This document shows positions 32,954 to 46,225 of a stretch of DNA of 64,000 nt, one piece after another (positions within the stretch are counted from its first letter, which is position 1; every line of letters starts with the position of its first letter). The notes beneath the pieces were generated by a model. The model made no database searches. It saw only the letters and a list, made by a program, of their open reading frames with translations, and was not told the origin of the DNA. The position numbers were made by a program, and so were the translations under genes. The stretch spans positions 98,584 through 162,583 of the forward strand of contig JNDT01002323.1 of the NCBI GenBank assembly GCA_000697055.1. The letters run 5' to 3'. The stretch comes from Saksenaea vasiformis B4078 (lineage: Eukaryota; Mucoromycota; Mucoromycetes; Mucorales; Saksenaeaceae).

Positions 32954-35721
32954 ATGAGCGTCGTTGCGTCTTCATTTCGCATGACATCCGAGAGCTTGAT
33001 CCCACAAGTTGTAGAACCCTGTTCAACAAATGATAGAACCGAAGAAGTTAGTTCTTACGTGGATGCAATCGTGAAATCAGGGCGAAATATAAGAGACGTA
33101 AGGTCCCCCATGAGACGATCTTTGCCTGATGTCATGGTCCATGTAGTTGCACTTTCAAACGCAGAACACCACGACGACTCGTGCCAATGAAAACCTTGAT
33201 AAACTGTATAGAGATTTTCTAGGACAGCTAAGCAACGCGTTTGAACAAGCCCACAATTTTAGTGGCGCTTCTCAGTACAGCCTGTTACAAGCTCTGAATA
33301 CAGTCTTGTCAGATAACGACGCTTCCACCTCAGGAACTGATTTTCATAATGGCATAAAGCCCGGGGTACTTTGATCTAAGGAGTAGAACGATTATTTACA
33401 CGATTCGCAACAGGAACATATCATACACGGGATCGGCTGGGAGATAATTAACCTTGTCAAACCCCTACTGTCAACGGCACAGGGCGACGAGACAACGGAC
33501 AAAGAAGTCCGGAAGCTAGCTTCAACGCTGATTAGCTATATCGGCGATCATTGCAGTTGGAAAGAAAGCAATGTGATGGTCGGTGAACACATTAGTATGT
33601 TGACGCCACACACTTTCTACCCAGATGAAGAAAATTGCGTCCGTATGGCTATTGAATATGTCGAATTTTTTAGGCTTGCTGGAAGGGGTAAGCCATATAT
33701 TACAAAAATTTATGATTGAATGGCTCAATACCTGTATTAGCTATCGAAAACACACCTTCTCCAAAAAACTACGAAGCTTTTATTTATCCTGCAAACCGGT
33801 GCAATCTTGATTTGGCCTTTATCGGAACAGTAGTCCAGCAAAAATCGTCGTGGGGTGACTCGAGCCGTTCACCCAATCGCTGGGATGACCTAGTGAACTG
33901 CATGGTACACACGGTGCTTGATTATGTAGAATTTGGTCGCAGTAAGGAGGGTGATCCGTCGGACTTGTGGGTAAGGCTTGATCAAGTTTTCTCTGTTCGA
34001 GCTTTCGATTATTTTTTTCTGGCAGCGCAAATCGTCGGATGCCGACACCGTCAGCACTGAGGTGAAGCAAAATTATCTTTGCATGCGTATTCTTCTACGA
34101 GTTTTCCAGGAAGTTATCCTTCAACTGGATATGAAATTGTCAACTATGTACCAGAGACAGTATCACAAAAGGAAGAGTCATGTACAGGCCCGCCTAGACC
34201 CTAAAGGAACCGCTTCGCTTTCTGATTACTATATGAATGGAGGACATGCCATAATAAATCTGGTAGATAGATGTTTGGTAGGTGAAACAAAAGATAACCG
34301 ACAACTAAGTTAAAACTTCTCTTTCAGAAACTTGCTTGTTCCTTTGGCATGCCATTTGACAGCCTTCTTCGATTCAGAAATGACATCATAAAGGGTATTA
34401 TTATATGTATATATATATATATAAGGAGAGTAGTCTAACGGTCTCTTAGGCAGGAAATCAAGGTCGTCAGACGAAGAGAACGAAGAATCCTTTGGCGTAG
34501 AGTACCAGAAAGACCCTATTACTGATAGGAGTATCATTTCGCTCCTTGCTCTGTCTCTGTATGATTGCTATCTTGCTGATCATTGGTTATTGCGTCAGAG
34601 CCATCATCTATTTCCCATGGCTTTAACCACACGATGGATTGGGCGAGAATGTTTAGGGCCCATCGTGGACTTATTGGTTGAGTACGTGTGTGAGGTGAAA
34701 TGAAAAGGGTCATTTATTTATTGCTTTATAGTCCCTCGAACACGCAACGAGTCGACAAAGGCTTATTTGTACTTTCCTACCTGGCAGACACCACAGAAAT
34801 AGAGGTGACATTAGACACCCTAACTATGGAACTTCCGATGTCTGCGCAAGGGGAAGAGGAGTTCACGTTGATGAAGGCATTACAGGTATCTAGTAGAAGC
34901 AACCGTGGGAAGGTCTGATCGCTTCGTATGCATTAGATCGTATCAAATGTAGCTGTTATGTCACCTGAACCTGGTTTCCGTTTTATGGCTCATCAATTGA
35001 TGTCGCGCTTTATTCATCTATGTAATGACGAAGCAAGCATGGTTGTGTTCACGGAGCTGCTTCAGCGATGCCCGTTTTCTTCGATGAAGGCGGCAGCTGT
35101 CGGGTTACTCAAGAATAAAATAGATGAAGCGTTCAAGGAACAAGAAGGGAACAAGGTAAGAAGCTGGACGTTGGTCGGTATCTTTAATAGCCTTTTTACA
35201 GCCTCCTTCCGCCTTTAGCAGCCGGGTTGTCATTGATAAATTCTTCCCGCTCGTATTCCGTGTCGACAAAAGCTGGAAACAATCAAATACATCCTTCTTG
35301 GACGACTACGGCTACCTGATACAAACTCTAAACTTTTATTTTTACCTGCTAATTCGAGATAGTAAGAAGAATCAGGTAAATGGAAAACAGAACCTCGTGA
35401 TTAATCTCTTATTATTTACATCTATCAACAGACAACTATAAGAGATAAAGAACGGATAGAATGGATGGAAAAGGAATACATAACACCTTTGGCTAATATT
35501 ATTGATACACATGCCAAACTCTGTGTAAGAACACAAGAAGCTTCGGTATCGGATCCCCAATCCGCTGAAGAGAAGCAAGAAATCGGTAACGTAAGTGTAC
35601 AGGACCAGACCAAACGGGGTTAAGTATTTACCATCTATTTTAGTTTTTCGATTTAGAAATGAAACTGGAACTGTTAAGAAATGTACTCACTAGAATAAGA
35701 CAACAAACGAAGTCCTCTTAA
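32954..35721 (+). CDS. Yap1-binding/ALF4/glomulin-like protein (Ybp1/Ybp2 family)
   Basis: In yeast, Ybp1 helps oxidation of the Yap1 stress factor and Ybp2 works at kinetochores (family knowledge). Start 32954; exon 1 runs to 33097 and a 49-nt intron (GTAAGG...ATGTAG) keeps frame into LHFQTQNTTTTRANENLDK. Later exons read ISYIGDHCSWKESNVMVGEH, GLFVLSYLADTTEIEV, MSPEPGFRFMAHQLMSRFIH, VVFTELLQRCPFSSMKAAAVG and LTRIRQQTKSS, ending at TAA 35719-35721. The GLFVLSYL and SPE..FRF..HQL..RF.H blocks are characteristic of the family. Around a dozen exons of alpha-helical protein with no membrane span. A TA microsatellite (34406-34422) sits in an intron. Confidence 0.85.
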
Positions 35722-36119
35722 AAAGTCTCCTTAAAAGCATCAAAAAAATAAGAGAATGAAAACGAAAATAGATATGCTTATGCTGTGTTATACGGACCTA
35801 GTGGCGTTCTCTTATATTGTGTACCACCGTTCTTATCAGATTTCCTTTTTTCAAGCATAGGACGAGGTTTTCTACTTCTTACTCCGAGAACGAGTAGGAA
35901 GAAGTCTTTTTTTTTGTCATGATATAACAAGTATGGCTTGTGATCTCGGATCTAGCAAGTTGTTGCTGTAGGTCCTGCATAGAGGCGAGCCTAAATCATA
36001 CTTATGATAGTCTAAACAGGGGTGCAGGCCTAGCATGCATTGGTTGATTGAGAAATGCTACCTCTGTAGCTAAACATCAACGTATCGTGTGGCAACCCAG
36101 TTTGTGTGACTCTCTGAAA
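35722..36119. other. Intergenic, 3' side of the Ybp-like gene
   Basis: About 400 bp with no motif; contains the promoter side of the ITPase gene and an A/T-rich block. Nothing else is seen. Confidence 0.4.
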
Positions 36120-37135
36120 ATGAAAGCCATCAGCGAGCGCTCCAACAAGCGGAGATTAGGTGTGTTCAAAAACAAAAATTGACGTGCTGCGGAACCCGAG
36201 AAGATAACGATCTCGCAGCACATTCATGTCCTCATTACGAAAACTAGGCAAGTGATATACTCACGTTCAATGCGGTAGTCAATTAACATTTTTCATTGGT
36301 GTGGTAATAGTCTTTGTCACTGGCAACAAGAACAAGCTTGCCGAGGTGCAGCAGATCTTGAAAGGCACCATCGATGTTGAATCGCACAAGGTCGACTGTA
36401 AGTAGGGTTGGCAGAAACCCACGAACGCAGACAACTTATGTTTTTGAGGTTAGTACCTGAACTCCAGGGAACATCACAAGATATTGCAAAACAAAAATGC
36501 AAGCTGGCTGCCGAGACAGTAAAGTTCTGGATCATTTCCAAGGAACATAGAACTAACTATACTATTTATTGCTCTGCAGTTGAATGGTCCTTGTATCACT
36601 GAGGACACATGCTTGTGTTTCAATGCCATGAATGGTCTTCCAGGACCCTACATGTAAGTTGTTAAAATGAACTGCCCTGTCTTAATGTTTTGCTTTCTTT
36701 TTTTCCAGTAAATGGTTTATGGAGTCCCTTGGCCACGATGGTTTGAACAAAATGCTTGTGGGTTTTGACGATAAGTCGGCCTATGCTTTATGTACCTTTG
36801 CATACTGCGAAGGGCCTGGCCACGAGCCCATCATCTTCGAAGGTATCACACCTGTAAGTGCATTAAAACGAGGAGGGCCAATGCCGAGATTTGCTGATCA
36901 AACATATACTTTAGGGTCGAGTTGTGCAGGCTCGCGGGCCTCCCACATTTGGATGGGATGCCGTGTTTCAACCGGATGGATTTGATCAAACGTATGTCCC
37001 ATGGATGCGGAGAGAATCAAATGCTAATGCGCTGGCTTTTTTAGGTATGCCGAATTGGACAAGGATGTGAAAAATACAATCTCGCACAGATACCGTGCTT
37101 TGGAAAAGCTCAAAGCCCATTTAGCAACCTTATAG
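36120..37135 (+). CDS. Inosine triphosphate pyrophosphatase (HAM1/ITPA)
   Basis: Hydrolyses ITP, XTP and dITP to monophosphates, cleaning the nucleotide pool (family knowledge). The family start [17 protein letters not shown] begins at 36310; then (L)[70 protein letters not shown] and [11 protein letters not shown], to the stop at 37133-37135. All match across the full length and include the acidic residues of the metal site. The first exon is uncertain: an ATG at 36120 with a donor at 36160 and acceptor at 36310 gives [20 protein letters not shown] in frame, but that intron is 151 nt and other starts are possible. Introns elsewhere are about 50-60 nt. Confidence 0.9.
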
Positions 37136-39088
37136 ACAACTACATCCATAGATATTGTATTGCTCTTGTACGGAGAGTACCTTGCTTTAATATATCTTTT
37201 TTTATGTTTCTTGGAAGAAGTATCCTACAGGACGTCCAGGATAATTATTAAAAAAAAAGAGGGAAGGCCTGCCATTCTTTCTATCTGATGTGCCAATGAA
37301 GCGGTTTAGTGAGGTGCTTATTCTGGCATGTGTTTCCATGCGTACGATGAAACTGAAACCGGCAAGTACTAATAAAAGGGACAATAACAGGGTGTTGCAA
37401 CAGTGTGCGAATACATGTGTCTGTGTGCGTCTGCGTATGTATGCATATGTGCGAGTGTGTGTGTGTGTTTTTATCAGGATCAGCAACAGACGTTACGCGA
37501 GCCACTGTCTGTGTTCTTGTTGACCTAAACATATTAGAAGATAGCCCGGTACTGAATTGTATAAGTGCCTGTTTAAAACGATTTTCTGGAATCGGCGTTT
37601 GTGTGATTGGCGCTCGTTTAAAGTCTCACGCTATTGCTTTTATACGAAACTTAGCCAAAATTTCTGTTGTTGGACATCAGGCTTTGATACCTATCACATA
37701 CTTACCAAAAACAAGGGTGTCGGGGATTATTGTATTTCCATATATTGCATATTACTAAAAACGATAGTCGTGCTAAACAATAAAATTTGGATTTCTGCTA
37801 CCAAAATCCAGAACAAATTGACTGTTTGCTATCCCAGACCAGTATGAAGCGCTGCATTCTCGGTGCATGGTAGCACATGGAGATGGCGCGCCACCGAATA
37901 TAACTTAATGGTCGGCTACGCTCTGCCTTTGCAAGATCGGTGGTTACATGTCTTTGATAGAGACGTGACATGTTTATGACATAATAACTAGGCTATCGAG
38001 ATCATCTAAGATGCATAAGCACAAGAAGGACCTGTAGCATCTTCTTTCCTTATTTTATCATTAATATTACTACTGTCAAACACTAATAACGGGTTCATGG
38101 AGCTGGTAAATGTCAGGTTGTACGGTTTCGAATGGATCGTTCCGCATTCTTGTTCTTTTCTTTTCCCGCGGTTCCGGCTAGTTTCTATGCAAGTACTGCG
38201 TTAAAGGATTTTTGGCAGTGTTATGACGATCGAGACATGGTGATATCACATTGTTTGGCCAAATTTCTTGTACTAGCTCTCGAAAAAAAATCATTGCCTG
38301 ATTTCTCCCGTGGCCTTGCACAGAATTACCAATAAAGAAAAGTGACAATCATTATAAAGTACGCCAACGTTAATCACATAGCGCCGAGGTTTTCGGATAA
38401 GTGCGCCAGTTCTTTTTTATTCAATACCATGTGGGCAAATCGCGAACCTCCGCGGATTGACTGATTTGTTTCGTCAACTGATCACAAGCAGTTGAGATGG
38501 TCACAGAGTTCAATGTCAGCCGTTGGGAAAAGCGGATGTGGCTGCTCTTTGCATGTGCTATAACAGTGAACCAGCCCCACGGGATGATGACACGAGCGCT
38601 CCAGAAACCTTCGCTTGAGAAGGTTCCTTCATGGGGTTGGTAACTTTAACCACGTTGCGTAGCACAACAAAGAACACCTGGGTCATTTGGTGGACGATCT
38701 CGACGATGCTAACCTCCCGATGATCGAATCAGCGGAGTTCCAGTATCACTACCGTTCTTCGTTGTTACTGCAAAGCATGGATAATACCGCGCAGTATAAA
38801 GCCATGTATTTATGCTCTGTAACATTGTGTCCAGCACACACAGACTAAAAAAGGAATAAAAATGTACACAGAAAAAAAAAGATAAGGGAAAAAGGAGGGG
38901 GTAGGTGCGTGTGCGTGTGCGTGTGTGTTTGTGTTTGTCTCATAGCATGAAAAAAATAATAGAAGTGTTTCACAGGCTATTGATCTGGTCGGGCTGATGC
39001 ATGGGAAGGAGACACAAAAAAAGGAAGGAATACAAAGAAGAAAAAGGAAAAAAAAAGACGTAATCATAATGACAGATCGGACGAGTAA
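37136..39088. other. Intergenic with microsatellites
   Basis: GT/TG-rich arrays occur at about 37411-37470 and 38906-38940. The overlapping frames at 37405-37847 and 38132-38335 show no motif. A short hairpin (AACCTTC..GAAGGTT, 38606-38625) is present. Confidence 0.45.
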
Positions 39089-39962
39089 CTACGGCGGTGT
39101 AAGACTTCGAGTAGAGCAATCTATGCTTTCTTGATCGGAAGATAAACCACTTTGTAACGAAATCGCTTCATCTCCACCACATAAGCTAGGAGGTGGTGAA
39201 GGGAAAAAACATGGTTCTTCATGTGGCTTAATGTGTTGTTGGTGAGATTTGTTTTCATGGCATTTTCGACGATGGCGCGTAAGGAAGGCTTTTTTTGTAT
39301 AGCTAATTAGCTAATGGATTAGTTCCGTATCAATATAGAAGAAGAAAAAATGGAGATCGGGATACCTTTTTGTACAATTAGGATGGTGACATTTGTAAGG
39401 GCGGTTTCCGGTGTGTAATCGCCTACGAATTTTGATAGGTTAAGCTACCGTGAGCGTTAGATGAAAACACAAACCTATGACGGGCCAGAGAACTGCTGTC
39501 GCTGAAACTCTTTTGACATCCGTCAAATTCACAGATGTGAGGTCGTTCCCCCGAATGGGTCCGTAAATGAACTGTCAGGGCGGATCTCTAATGTGGCAAG
39601 ACAAGAGTTGTATGACAAAGACAAAAATAAAACTCGGGCCGGCTAATTCTTACCTGGATAAACCGTTTTCCACATGTCGGGATATGGCATTGAAAAGGAC
39701 TAACAAAAGGAAACAGTCAGCGGCTGATTTGTACAAGGTTTAGGTGTGGCACTGACTCACCGATCGTTCGTATGAATGCGATAATGTCTTGCAGTATCGG
39801 ACGGTCGGCCTAAAAATATCAGAGAAGTTAACTAACAAGCACCGAAAAAAGAAAGATAGAAACATTACTGAATGCTTTTTGACAACCGGGCCAACTACAG
39901 CAATGACGTTTTGGTTTATGAAGGGCAGAATCGGAATGCAGGAGAAGTTCGGCAATATCCAT
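39089..39962 (-). CDS. C2H2 zinc-finger transcription factor, four fingers
   Basis: DNA-binding regulator in the nucleus (inferred). Start 39962 ([10 protein letters not shown]) gives [14 protein letters not shown] then, across a roughly 55-nt intron, [16 protein letters not shown]; then [16 protein letters not shown] | [38 protein letters not shown] | [18 protein letters not shown] | [11 protein letters not shown]. Linkers TNDRPF, SGERPH and TGNRPY are standard. Four introns all land in frame, which supports the model. The C-terminus is short, acidic and Ser/Pro-rich, with [19 protein letters not shown], ending at the TAG 39089-39091. The first finger has a slightly atypical Cys pair. The exact orthologue is not assigned; upstream frames at 40080-40550 may hold further 5' exons but I could not join them. 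Confidence 0.8.
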
Positions 39963-41936
39963 TTTTTCAAGGGTGTGTAAGAGAGAGGAGAAAGGAAAAG
40001 AAAAACAAAAGAAAGAAAGAGAAAAGAGTAAGAAAAGGAGGGAAAGAAAAGAAGGAAAGCATCAGTGTCCAATGGATAAGATGATTCTCCACACCTTCCA
40101 ACCATTTTTAGCTTTTCTCACACAGCAAACAGTTGACCAACTGACGATCCATGTAACACCAAACACCAACCCAAGTACAGTTTAATGGTGCCCGGTCATC
40201 CTTGGAAATGAAGAACATTCTTCTGTAAGATTTCACATCGACCTTTCGTTACTTCCGTTTGTGTCATTCTTCCGAAGATCTGAACCTAAACCATAATGAA
40301 ACAAGAGAAAAATAGGTTGATACCAAAATCGACTTCCGACGGTTTGAGTCATTAGACATGCTACACGGAAAGCGTTGATCAAAGATGACAACCATACGGA
40401 TGCTGTTGTCTAAACCGAGATAATATCTCCAGGAAAGGGAAAAATAAAGTGTTCTACGGTCGAGTGAAAATATCAGGTTCTGACGCAGTGTATGGTGAAA
40501 CGATGGCAGATGTATGGCTGTCGATCTAAATGCCCGTCTCTCCTCCAAAGAAGGAGAGAGACCCTAAAAATATCATCGTGGTCTCACTGTTTCAAGGGGG
40601 TGACAACGCTGTACTTATGGTAGTGACGGGTAACCATTGACAACAATCATTATGCCCATTTGTTAGAGGTCAATTTGATGATGCTTACTAAACAAACGTC
40701 ATATTGCTACGAACACATAGCTAGAACCATCGTTTTCATCACGTGTATGTAAGATGTCATTTTTCTCCCTGGTGAATATTTTTTTCTGTCTCTTTCTTTC
40801 ACTCTGTCTTCTCTTTTTGTGTTTTTTTTTCGGGGCCAACGTGTGCTTTTGTCCCTGAAATAACTGGTACATTACTGCGCGAAAAAAAAAGGAAAAAGGG
40901 GTGGAATTAAACTATAGCGTTCAGCAATCAAAAACAATAAAAAAAGACGATCGAACAAAAAAGAAAAAGATGCAAATAAGCAAAAGTAGAAAAACAAGAA
41001 AAAACCAGAAGTCGGGGATGCGTCAAGTACAAAGTAAAGAGATCAATGAAGCACTAAGTGATGTCCCCTTCAAGGGCAATAATTAACTTTTTATTGAAAA
41101 CAAATAACGTTGTAACAGTCTGTTTCCCTCCTCAGAGGTAATGCTAGTCTACAACTTTCTCTCTGATAACTGCAAACCTTGCCCCCCCTTTTTTTTTTAT
41201 GTTCAAGTCTCCTTGCACGTCACCTTCAAGTACAGATCATTCGCAGCTAAGGTATCGAGAAAGCAGTTACCATAAGTTCTTCCGATTCGTTTCATATTGT
41301 GCAGCCATCAATCTTTCCGCCTTTCTCATCAGAAACAATTAGACTCGATGTCGTTAATTCTAGAACTTGAATGAAAAACATCAATAGCGGGGGGACGTTA
41401 TACCATTTATCCGCAATTTTTTCCAACGTTTATGTCAGCGTTATCCAGAAGGTCGATCATTGAGCCACAAAAAAAGAGTGGATTATTATATGTGTAAAAG
41501 AGAATGTTGAGTAAAAAAAAAATCCTCCTAAGAAGATGGATGTCGTCCATGTATGGGCACGAGATGAAAGGAGAGATAGACCCGAAAGTTTCGTACATTT
41601 TTCAAAGCAGGAAGCAAGTGATTTAAGCCTACATCTCGCCCCTCCAAAAACTCGCAGCAGGAATGCTGGTGCGAAAAGACTTTGTCATGGTAACTCTCTT
41701 TTTTTTTTTTTTACGATTTGATGTTTACTGTGAACTTCCTCCTCTCCTTCGTGGAGCTAAATAAGGTAGTCATCCTGGTATAACTCCCTAATGCATTGGT
41801 CATTTTTTCTCCTCTTTACTCCTCTCCCCTTCACTCTTTGCTTTTTCATCTCCTTTCTACTCTACCTTCATCACATATAGCCTCGTTCGCTTTCCTTCTC
41901 TATTAATCCTTTTTCTGTTTGTACATCGTTCTAATC
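39963..41936. other. Intergenic between C2H2 and 7-TM genes
   Basis: About 2 kb with A/G-rich stretches (39980-40060, 40880-41000) and poly-T near 41700. The 94-codon minus frame at 40264-40548 and the 61-codon frames at 40901-41721 show no motif. The region just before 41937 is pyrimidine-rich, as expected for a promoter/leader. Confidence 0.4.
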
Positions 41937-43766
41937 ATGACCCATCTCAGCGATTTCAGTTTCTTGCGTAAGTCCATGACCGAAGAAGAAGCCTGACAAT
42001 GAGCTTATCGATCTATCGACAGAGCGCATGGTATCGCTGAGTTACCTATTTGCATGGTATATTTATCGTGTTTGGGTACTGGATCGATTTCAATGCTTGC
42101 ACCCGAGTCGATTCAAGCAGGGCGAGTTAAAAAGTATCGTAACATTACTGGTACTATTTATGTTACCGTTTCAGTTATTTTATGGTACGGTGTTCATGTT
42201 TATTCGCTCGTCATTTGACCTATTTCTTCTACTAGACGTAACATCATGCAAAATTAAATACGAAGAAGGCTTCGCCAATATTTTTGGCCACATCTTCACA
42301 AAGCCCGAGATGATGTGGACAAAGGCCGATCAAAGTCTTGTCATTCCTACAGGTAGGATCTACATGCAACCTGATCCCGCAGCTCATGTTTTATAATCCT
42401 GAAAAGACTACAGCTTGTGCATTGGTTTTTCATTGCAAACGTAAGCAGCCCGAACCTTATCCTATATCTGATGACTCACCACACATTTTCTCGGCTCCTG
42501 TATAGTGGAACACTTCTCCTTCTCCAGTGTTTCTGGAATTACCTTGCAAACTCAGTGGCTAAAGCCAGCTTCATGAGTAGTAAGGAATTCATGTTCTACA
42601 TTATCTGGTAGGATCCATTGAAGGTGCATTGAAGAAAATTTAACTAACCTGGATAACAGGACATTTGTCAGTATCATCATTTTCCCTGTGCTCCAGTACA
42701 ACTTTTCCCGAGACATCTATGACCCTACGTACAAGGAAATTATGCCCGAATTGGCCTACGGCATTGGTAAATTCCGTAGTATTATTTCCCTTTGGGATCC
42801 TCACAGTTTTCTTTTTTCCAGAACTTTTGTTTGTTTCCGTTCTCGGTGTTGTTTCGCATTTCCGTTTCCAAAAGTTACTTAATAATTCCCGCGATTCAAA
42901 CAACGCGCGCTCGATTACACACAAGATCCGTTATTTCCAGGAACTGAACCTTATCTTGGCCGTTGTCTTGTTCATTGACGCCATGGCATTTATTGTTCTT
43001 AGCGCTGATGGCTTGACAGGAAAAAAGACGTTGAACGTCCATAAATTTTCAGCCGACTTCTTGATTTGCAACAGTAAGTGGAAATTTTGTATCGTGAACG
43101 AGGCTAAGCAGGTGCCACCGTTCCTTTCCTATAGTTAACATGTGCTCTGTCATTACCTGGTTTATTGTGATCCTTATTTTCCATCCCAAACCTAACCAAG
43201 CGGCCGCAAATAACAGCATCCAAAATCCTTCGCATGACTTCCTCTCAGCTGGCAAAACATTGGATGGTTACCCAACTTCACCCCCGCCATTGATCGCCCA
43301 ACCTTCTCAGGCATCCAGCGACTATTTACAATATACAAAGTCAGTCTCTATTCCGATGAGCCAGCCCCAGTACTCCAACGCCAACTCTTTCCAACTAGGA
43401 CCGCTTCCTCCGCCACCAGATACCGCAATCCACCATCACAACTCCATTGCTTCCTCTACCCCATCTACAGCCACATTGGTTTCAACGCCTAACAACAGCA
43501 ACATCATGAACCGCGTATCTCGCTCCAAAGGTCCACAGGGCGAAACAATGACAGATGAACCCCTGCGGCATGCACATCACCATGGCCTTGACCCTGTCAG
43601 TGAACGCCAACCAGGAGAAATCAAAGAATGGGAGACATCGGTAGATTATATGCCTCCTGCTCGACATTCAGCCGAATCATCTGTTACAGGTGGCATCAAA
43701 CGACAAAAATCCGATGATTCGATGTGGCTTCACCAGTCTCCTCGTGGTGCAAATAACAGACCATAG
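41937..43766 (+). CDS. Multi-pass membrane protein, seven-span (GPCR-like) type
   Basis: The ATG at 41937 starts a 31-nt exon; GTAAGT..GACAG joins it in frame to MVSLSYLFAWYIYRVWVLDRF. Hydrophobic spans follow: LKSIVTLLVLFMLPFQLFY, then (after DVTSCKIKYEEGFANIF) GTLLLLQCFWNYLANSVAKA, FYIIWTFVSIIIFPVLQYNF, ELLFVSVLGVVSHFRFQKLL, LNLILAVVLFIDAMAFIVLS and CSVITWFIVILIFHPKP. The C-tail (43200-43766) is long, Pro/Ser/Gln-rich and hydrophilic with possible phosphosites. The seven-span layout with a long disordered tail resembles the fungal family with a basic loop and ASFMSSKEF motif that I associate with early-diverging fungi; that assignment is from memory. Function is unknown; a receptor-like role is only a guess. 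Confidence 0.6.
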
Positions 43767-44625
43767 ATCCTTCTCGCGTTATTATTATTCCTTCTTGTGT
43801 TTGTGGTATAGTTCAACATCGGACTTAATATATAGGTTGCTTAGCTCCCACTACATTATGTTATTCTTCCCTAACAGAAAATATTACTTTTATTTTGACA
43901 CGATCAGATTGACGCACAGACATGCGTTCATCCGATGAGACACATCTTTTACGTGAACATTGTACAACGATGCTGATCACAGCTACGCAATAACTTAATG
44001 ATTCAAGGGAGATCTAGTGCCATAGAGGAGATGCAATCGCTTGTCATCGTGATTGCCGCCAAATGGAGGTCATTGGGGAAATAAAAAAGAAAGGGGGAAG
44101 GGGGACAAAAGATCCAAGTGGTACAAATGAGATCCTTGGCGCAGTGTACCTATCGGTTCTCTAGATTATACGGCACTTGTAATTGATGGGAAGGACGCTT
44201 TGCACGTTGTACATCAGAGGGGATGGCACAGTTACGATTCTCACACGTATTTGACTTCGCTTATTCTTTCTTCTATTCTTATCTCGCTTGCATCCAGCGG
44301 GTCATGATTGATCTGGATGGATGTGGCTATTAGATACCAGCGTTGCATGCTAGGCGTACTGACGACCAGCAAACTGTTCGTTCCATGGAGAGTGTGTCTA
44401 TGGCATACAAAGCACGGCCGAAGATTCGGGATAGGAGTATTACCGTCAGGTGGCATCTGCGAAATACACGTGAAGGAAAACCAGCACTCCTTACCAAGCA
44501 AAGAGGAGAAAGAGTTTTACATTATCTTTATTCATTTGAACAATAAAGTGCTACTGCTATGTGTGTGTGTGTGTGTATATATATATCATGCATTTTTACA
44601 ATATCATTTACAGGTCAAGATGTAT
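43767..44625. other. Intergenic, 3' ends converge
   Basis: About 850 bp between the membrane-protein gene and the MsrA gene, which converge. It carries a GT(TA) microsatellite at about 44559-44586. The frames at 44241-44688 show no motif. Confidence 0.45.
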
Positions 44626-45386
44626 TTACCATCTCAGAAAATGTGTGGGACACTAGAATCACGTAAATTAGCCTGTTGGTCAAATTAAGTAAAACAACGA
44701 TGTTGCTTACCTCATAACCTTCTGGATTTTTCTCCAAGTATAACTGTAACCCTGTTAATGTCGATATAAACAAAAACTATACGCATACCTGATGGTACGT
44801 TTCTGCGTCGTAAAATGTGGCTGCGGGTACGATCTTGGTTACGATTGGTTTTCCTCGGTAATGCTTATCCTGTACTTCGCGTGTGACTTTTTCCGCGATC
44901 TCTTTTTGTTCAGGAGAATGGTAAAATATAGCTGATCGGTACTGTGTGCCAACGTCTGGGCCTTGATAGTTTTCCGTCGTTGGATCTAGAGGTGCCACGC
45001 ATTAAGCATATATAATTGTTGGTGGCGCGGATCGTATTACCATGCATTTTATAGAAGAATTCGACTAATGTTTCATAGGAAACACGCTTCGGATCAAACG
45101 TGATTTGTAATGCTTCGGCGTGGTTTGTTGAGCCCGTACACACCTACCCTTTGCTTAATCTCTTATCCTTAAGCTTATATTTGTGTATCTACCTCTTTGT
45201 AGTTAGGGTTTTCTTTTTCACCACCTGTATAGCCAACTATTGTCTTGATTCCATCTTTTTTGAAGTGCTTGTTGTAAATATGTTCGACACCCCTTCAACG
45301 AAGAAATATTTGAGAATGCGTCCAAACGAGTCATTCTTAACTGCTTACCAGAAGCATCCAGCAGCGAACGTTGCTTGTTCAGACAT
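44626..45386 (-). CDS. Peptide methionine sulfoxide reductase A
   Basis: Reduces methionine-S-sulfoxide in proteins using thioredoxin (family knowledge). Start 45386: [13 protein letters not shown], split by a roughly 55-nt intron right inside the catalytic GCFWG motif, then [62 protein letters not shown] and [19 protein letters not shown], ending with a short last exon that reads ...[19 protein letters not shown] before TAA at 44626-44628. All family motifs and the catalytic Cys are present. Five exons or so. Single-domain MsrA; no MsrB fusion. Confidence 0.9.
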
Positions 45387-46186
45387 GTTTGATGAAAATG
45401 AACGATGAAAATGGGAAGGTGAAAAATGCGAGCAAAGTTGACCGGTACGAGAAAGAAATGACATGAGAAGGAATCAGCGGAAAACCCACGCATTTATCCA
45501 GCTTCCAGAGGAGAATTATTTATCCGTGTTTACATCCTAATCCAGCGTCAAATCTCTATAAGAAGGTTTGATGTTTTTTATTTTCCCAGATGACAACTCT
45601 TTAAGTCCTGTGCTACATACTATGATCATACACGTTGTCTTGATGGTTGCATTATCGTGAATTCTTCTCTCAGCAATGTCTCTGTCGGCGGTTCAATTTC
45701 CATCAGTAACTAAGTTGATCTCCTCTGATCGGATTCGATCGACCAATCAAAACACTTGCATATTCGCAATCCGGCCTCATCAACTGATACTCTCAGACAT
45801 CATATCGTCATGGCAATAAAACCCATCACGATTAGTAAGCTGCAAGAAAACCGATATATAAACAAATGATTATCCTCAGAGAACAAGCTGACAAGTATGT
45901 AGATTAAAAATAGAATAATCCTTTTCGCCACTGGACGTCGAAACTCAAATTTTTACAAAAATCGATCATCTGTCAACGTCTCTAACCCCGCTTGCTGCAA
46001 TCAATCTCGGAGAAGCGCAAGTACATGCTCAGCATCCAAATTAAGCAGTAGAAACCCTTCTGGCAATTCTAGGTCTCGGAATAGCAATGATGGCGCAAGT
46101 TAGATGACAAGACGCTGAATTGCTACACCCAAAAAAAGAGAACTGTTTGATTTTCTCTAGAATTCGTTAGTGTGCAAGGAATAGAC

Positions 46187-46225
46187 AGCCACTTAGCCCA
46201 GCCACTTAGCCCAGCCACTTAGCCC
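46187..46225. repeat. 13-bp tandem repeat, three copies
   Basis: Three exact copies of AGCCACTTAGCCC in a row. Not in a gene. Confidence 0.9.

Noticed and set aside
37202..37532. Histidine/threonine-rich minus-strand frames
   Set aside because: They are the translation of a GT/CA microsatellite.
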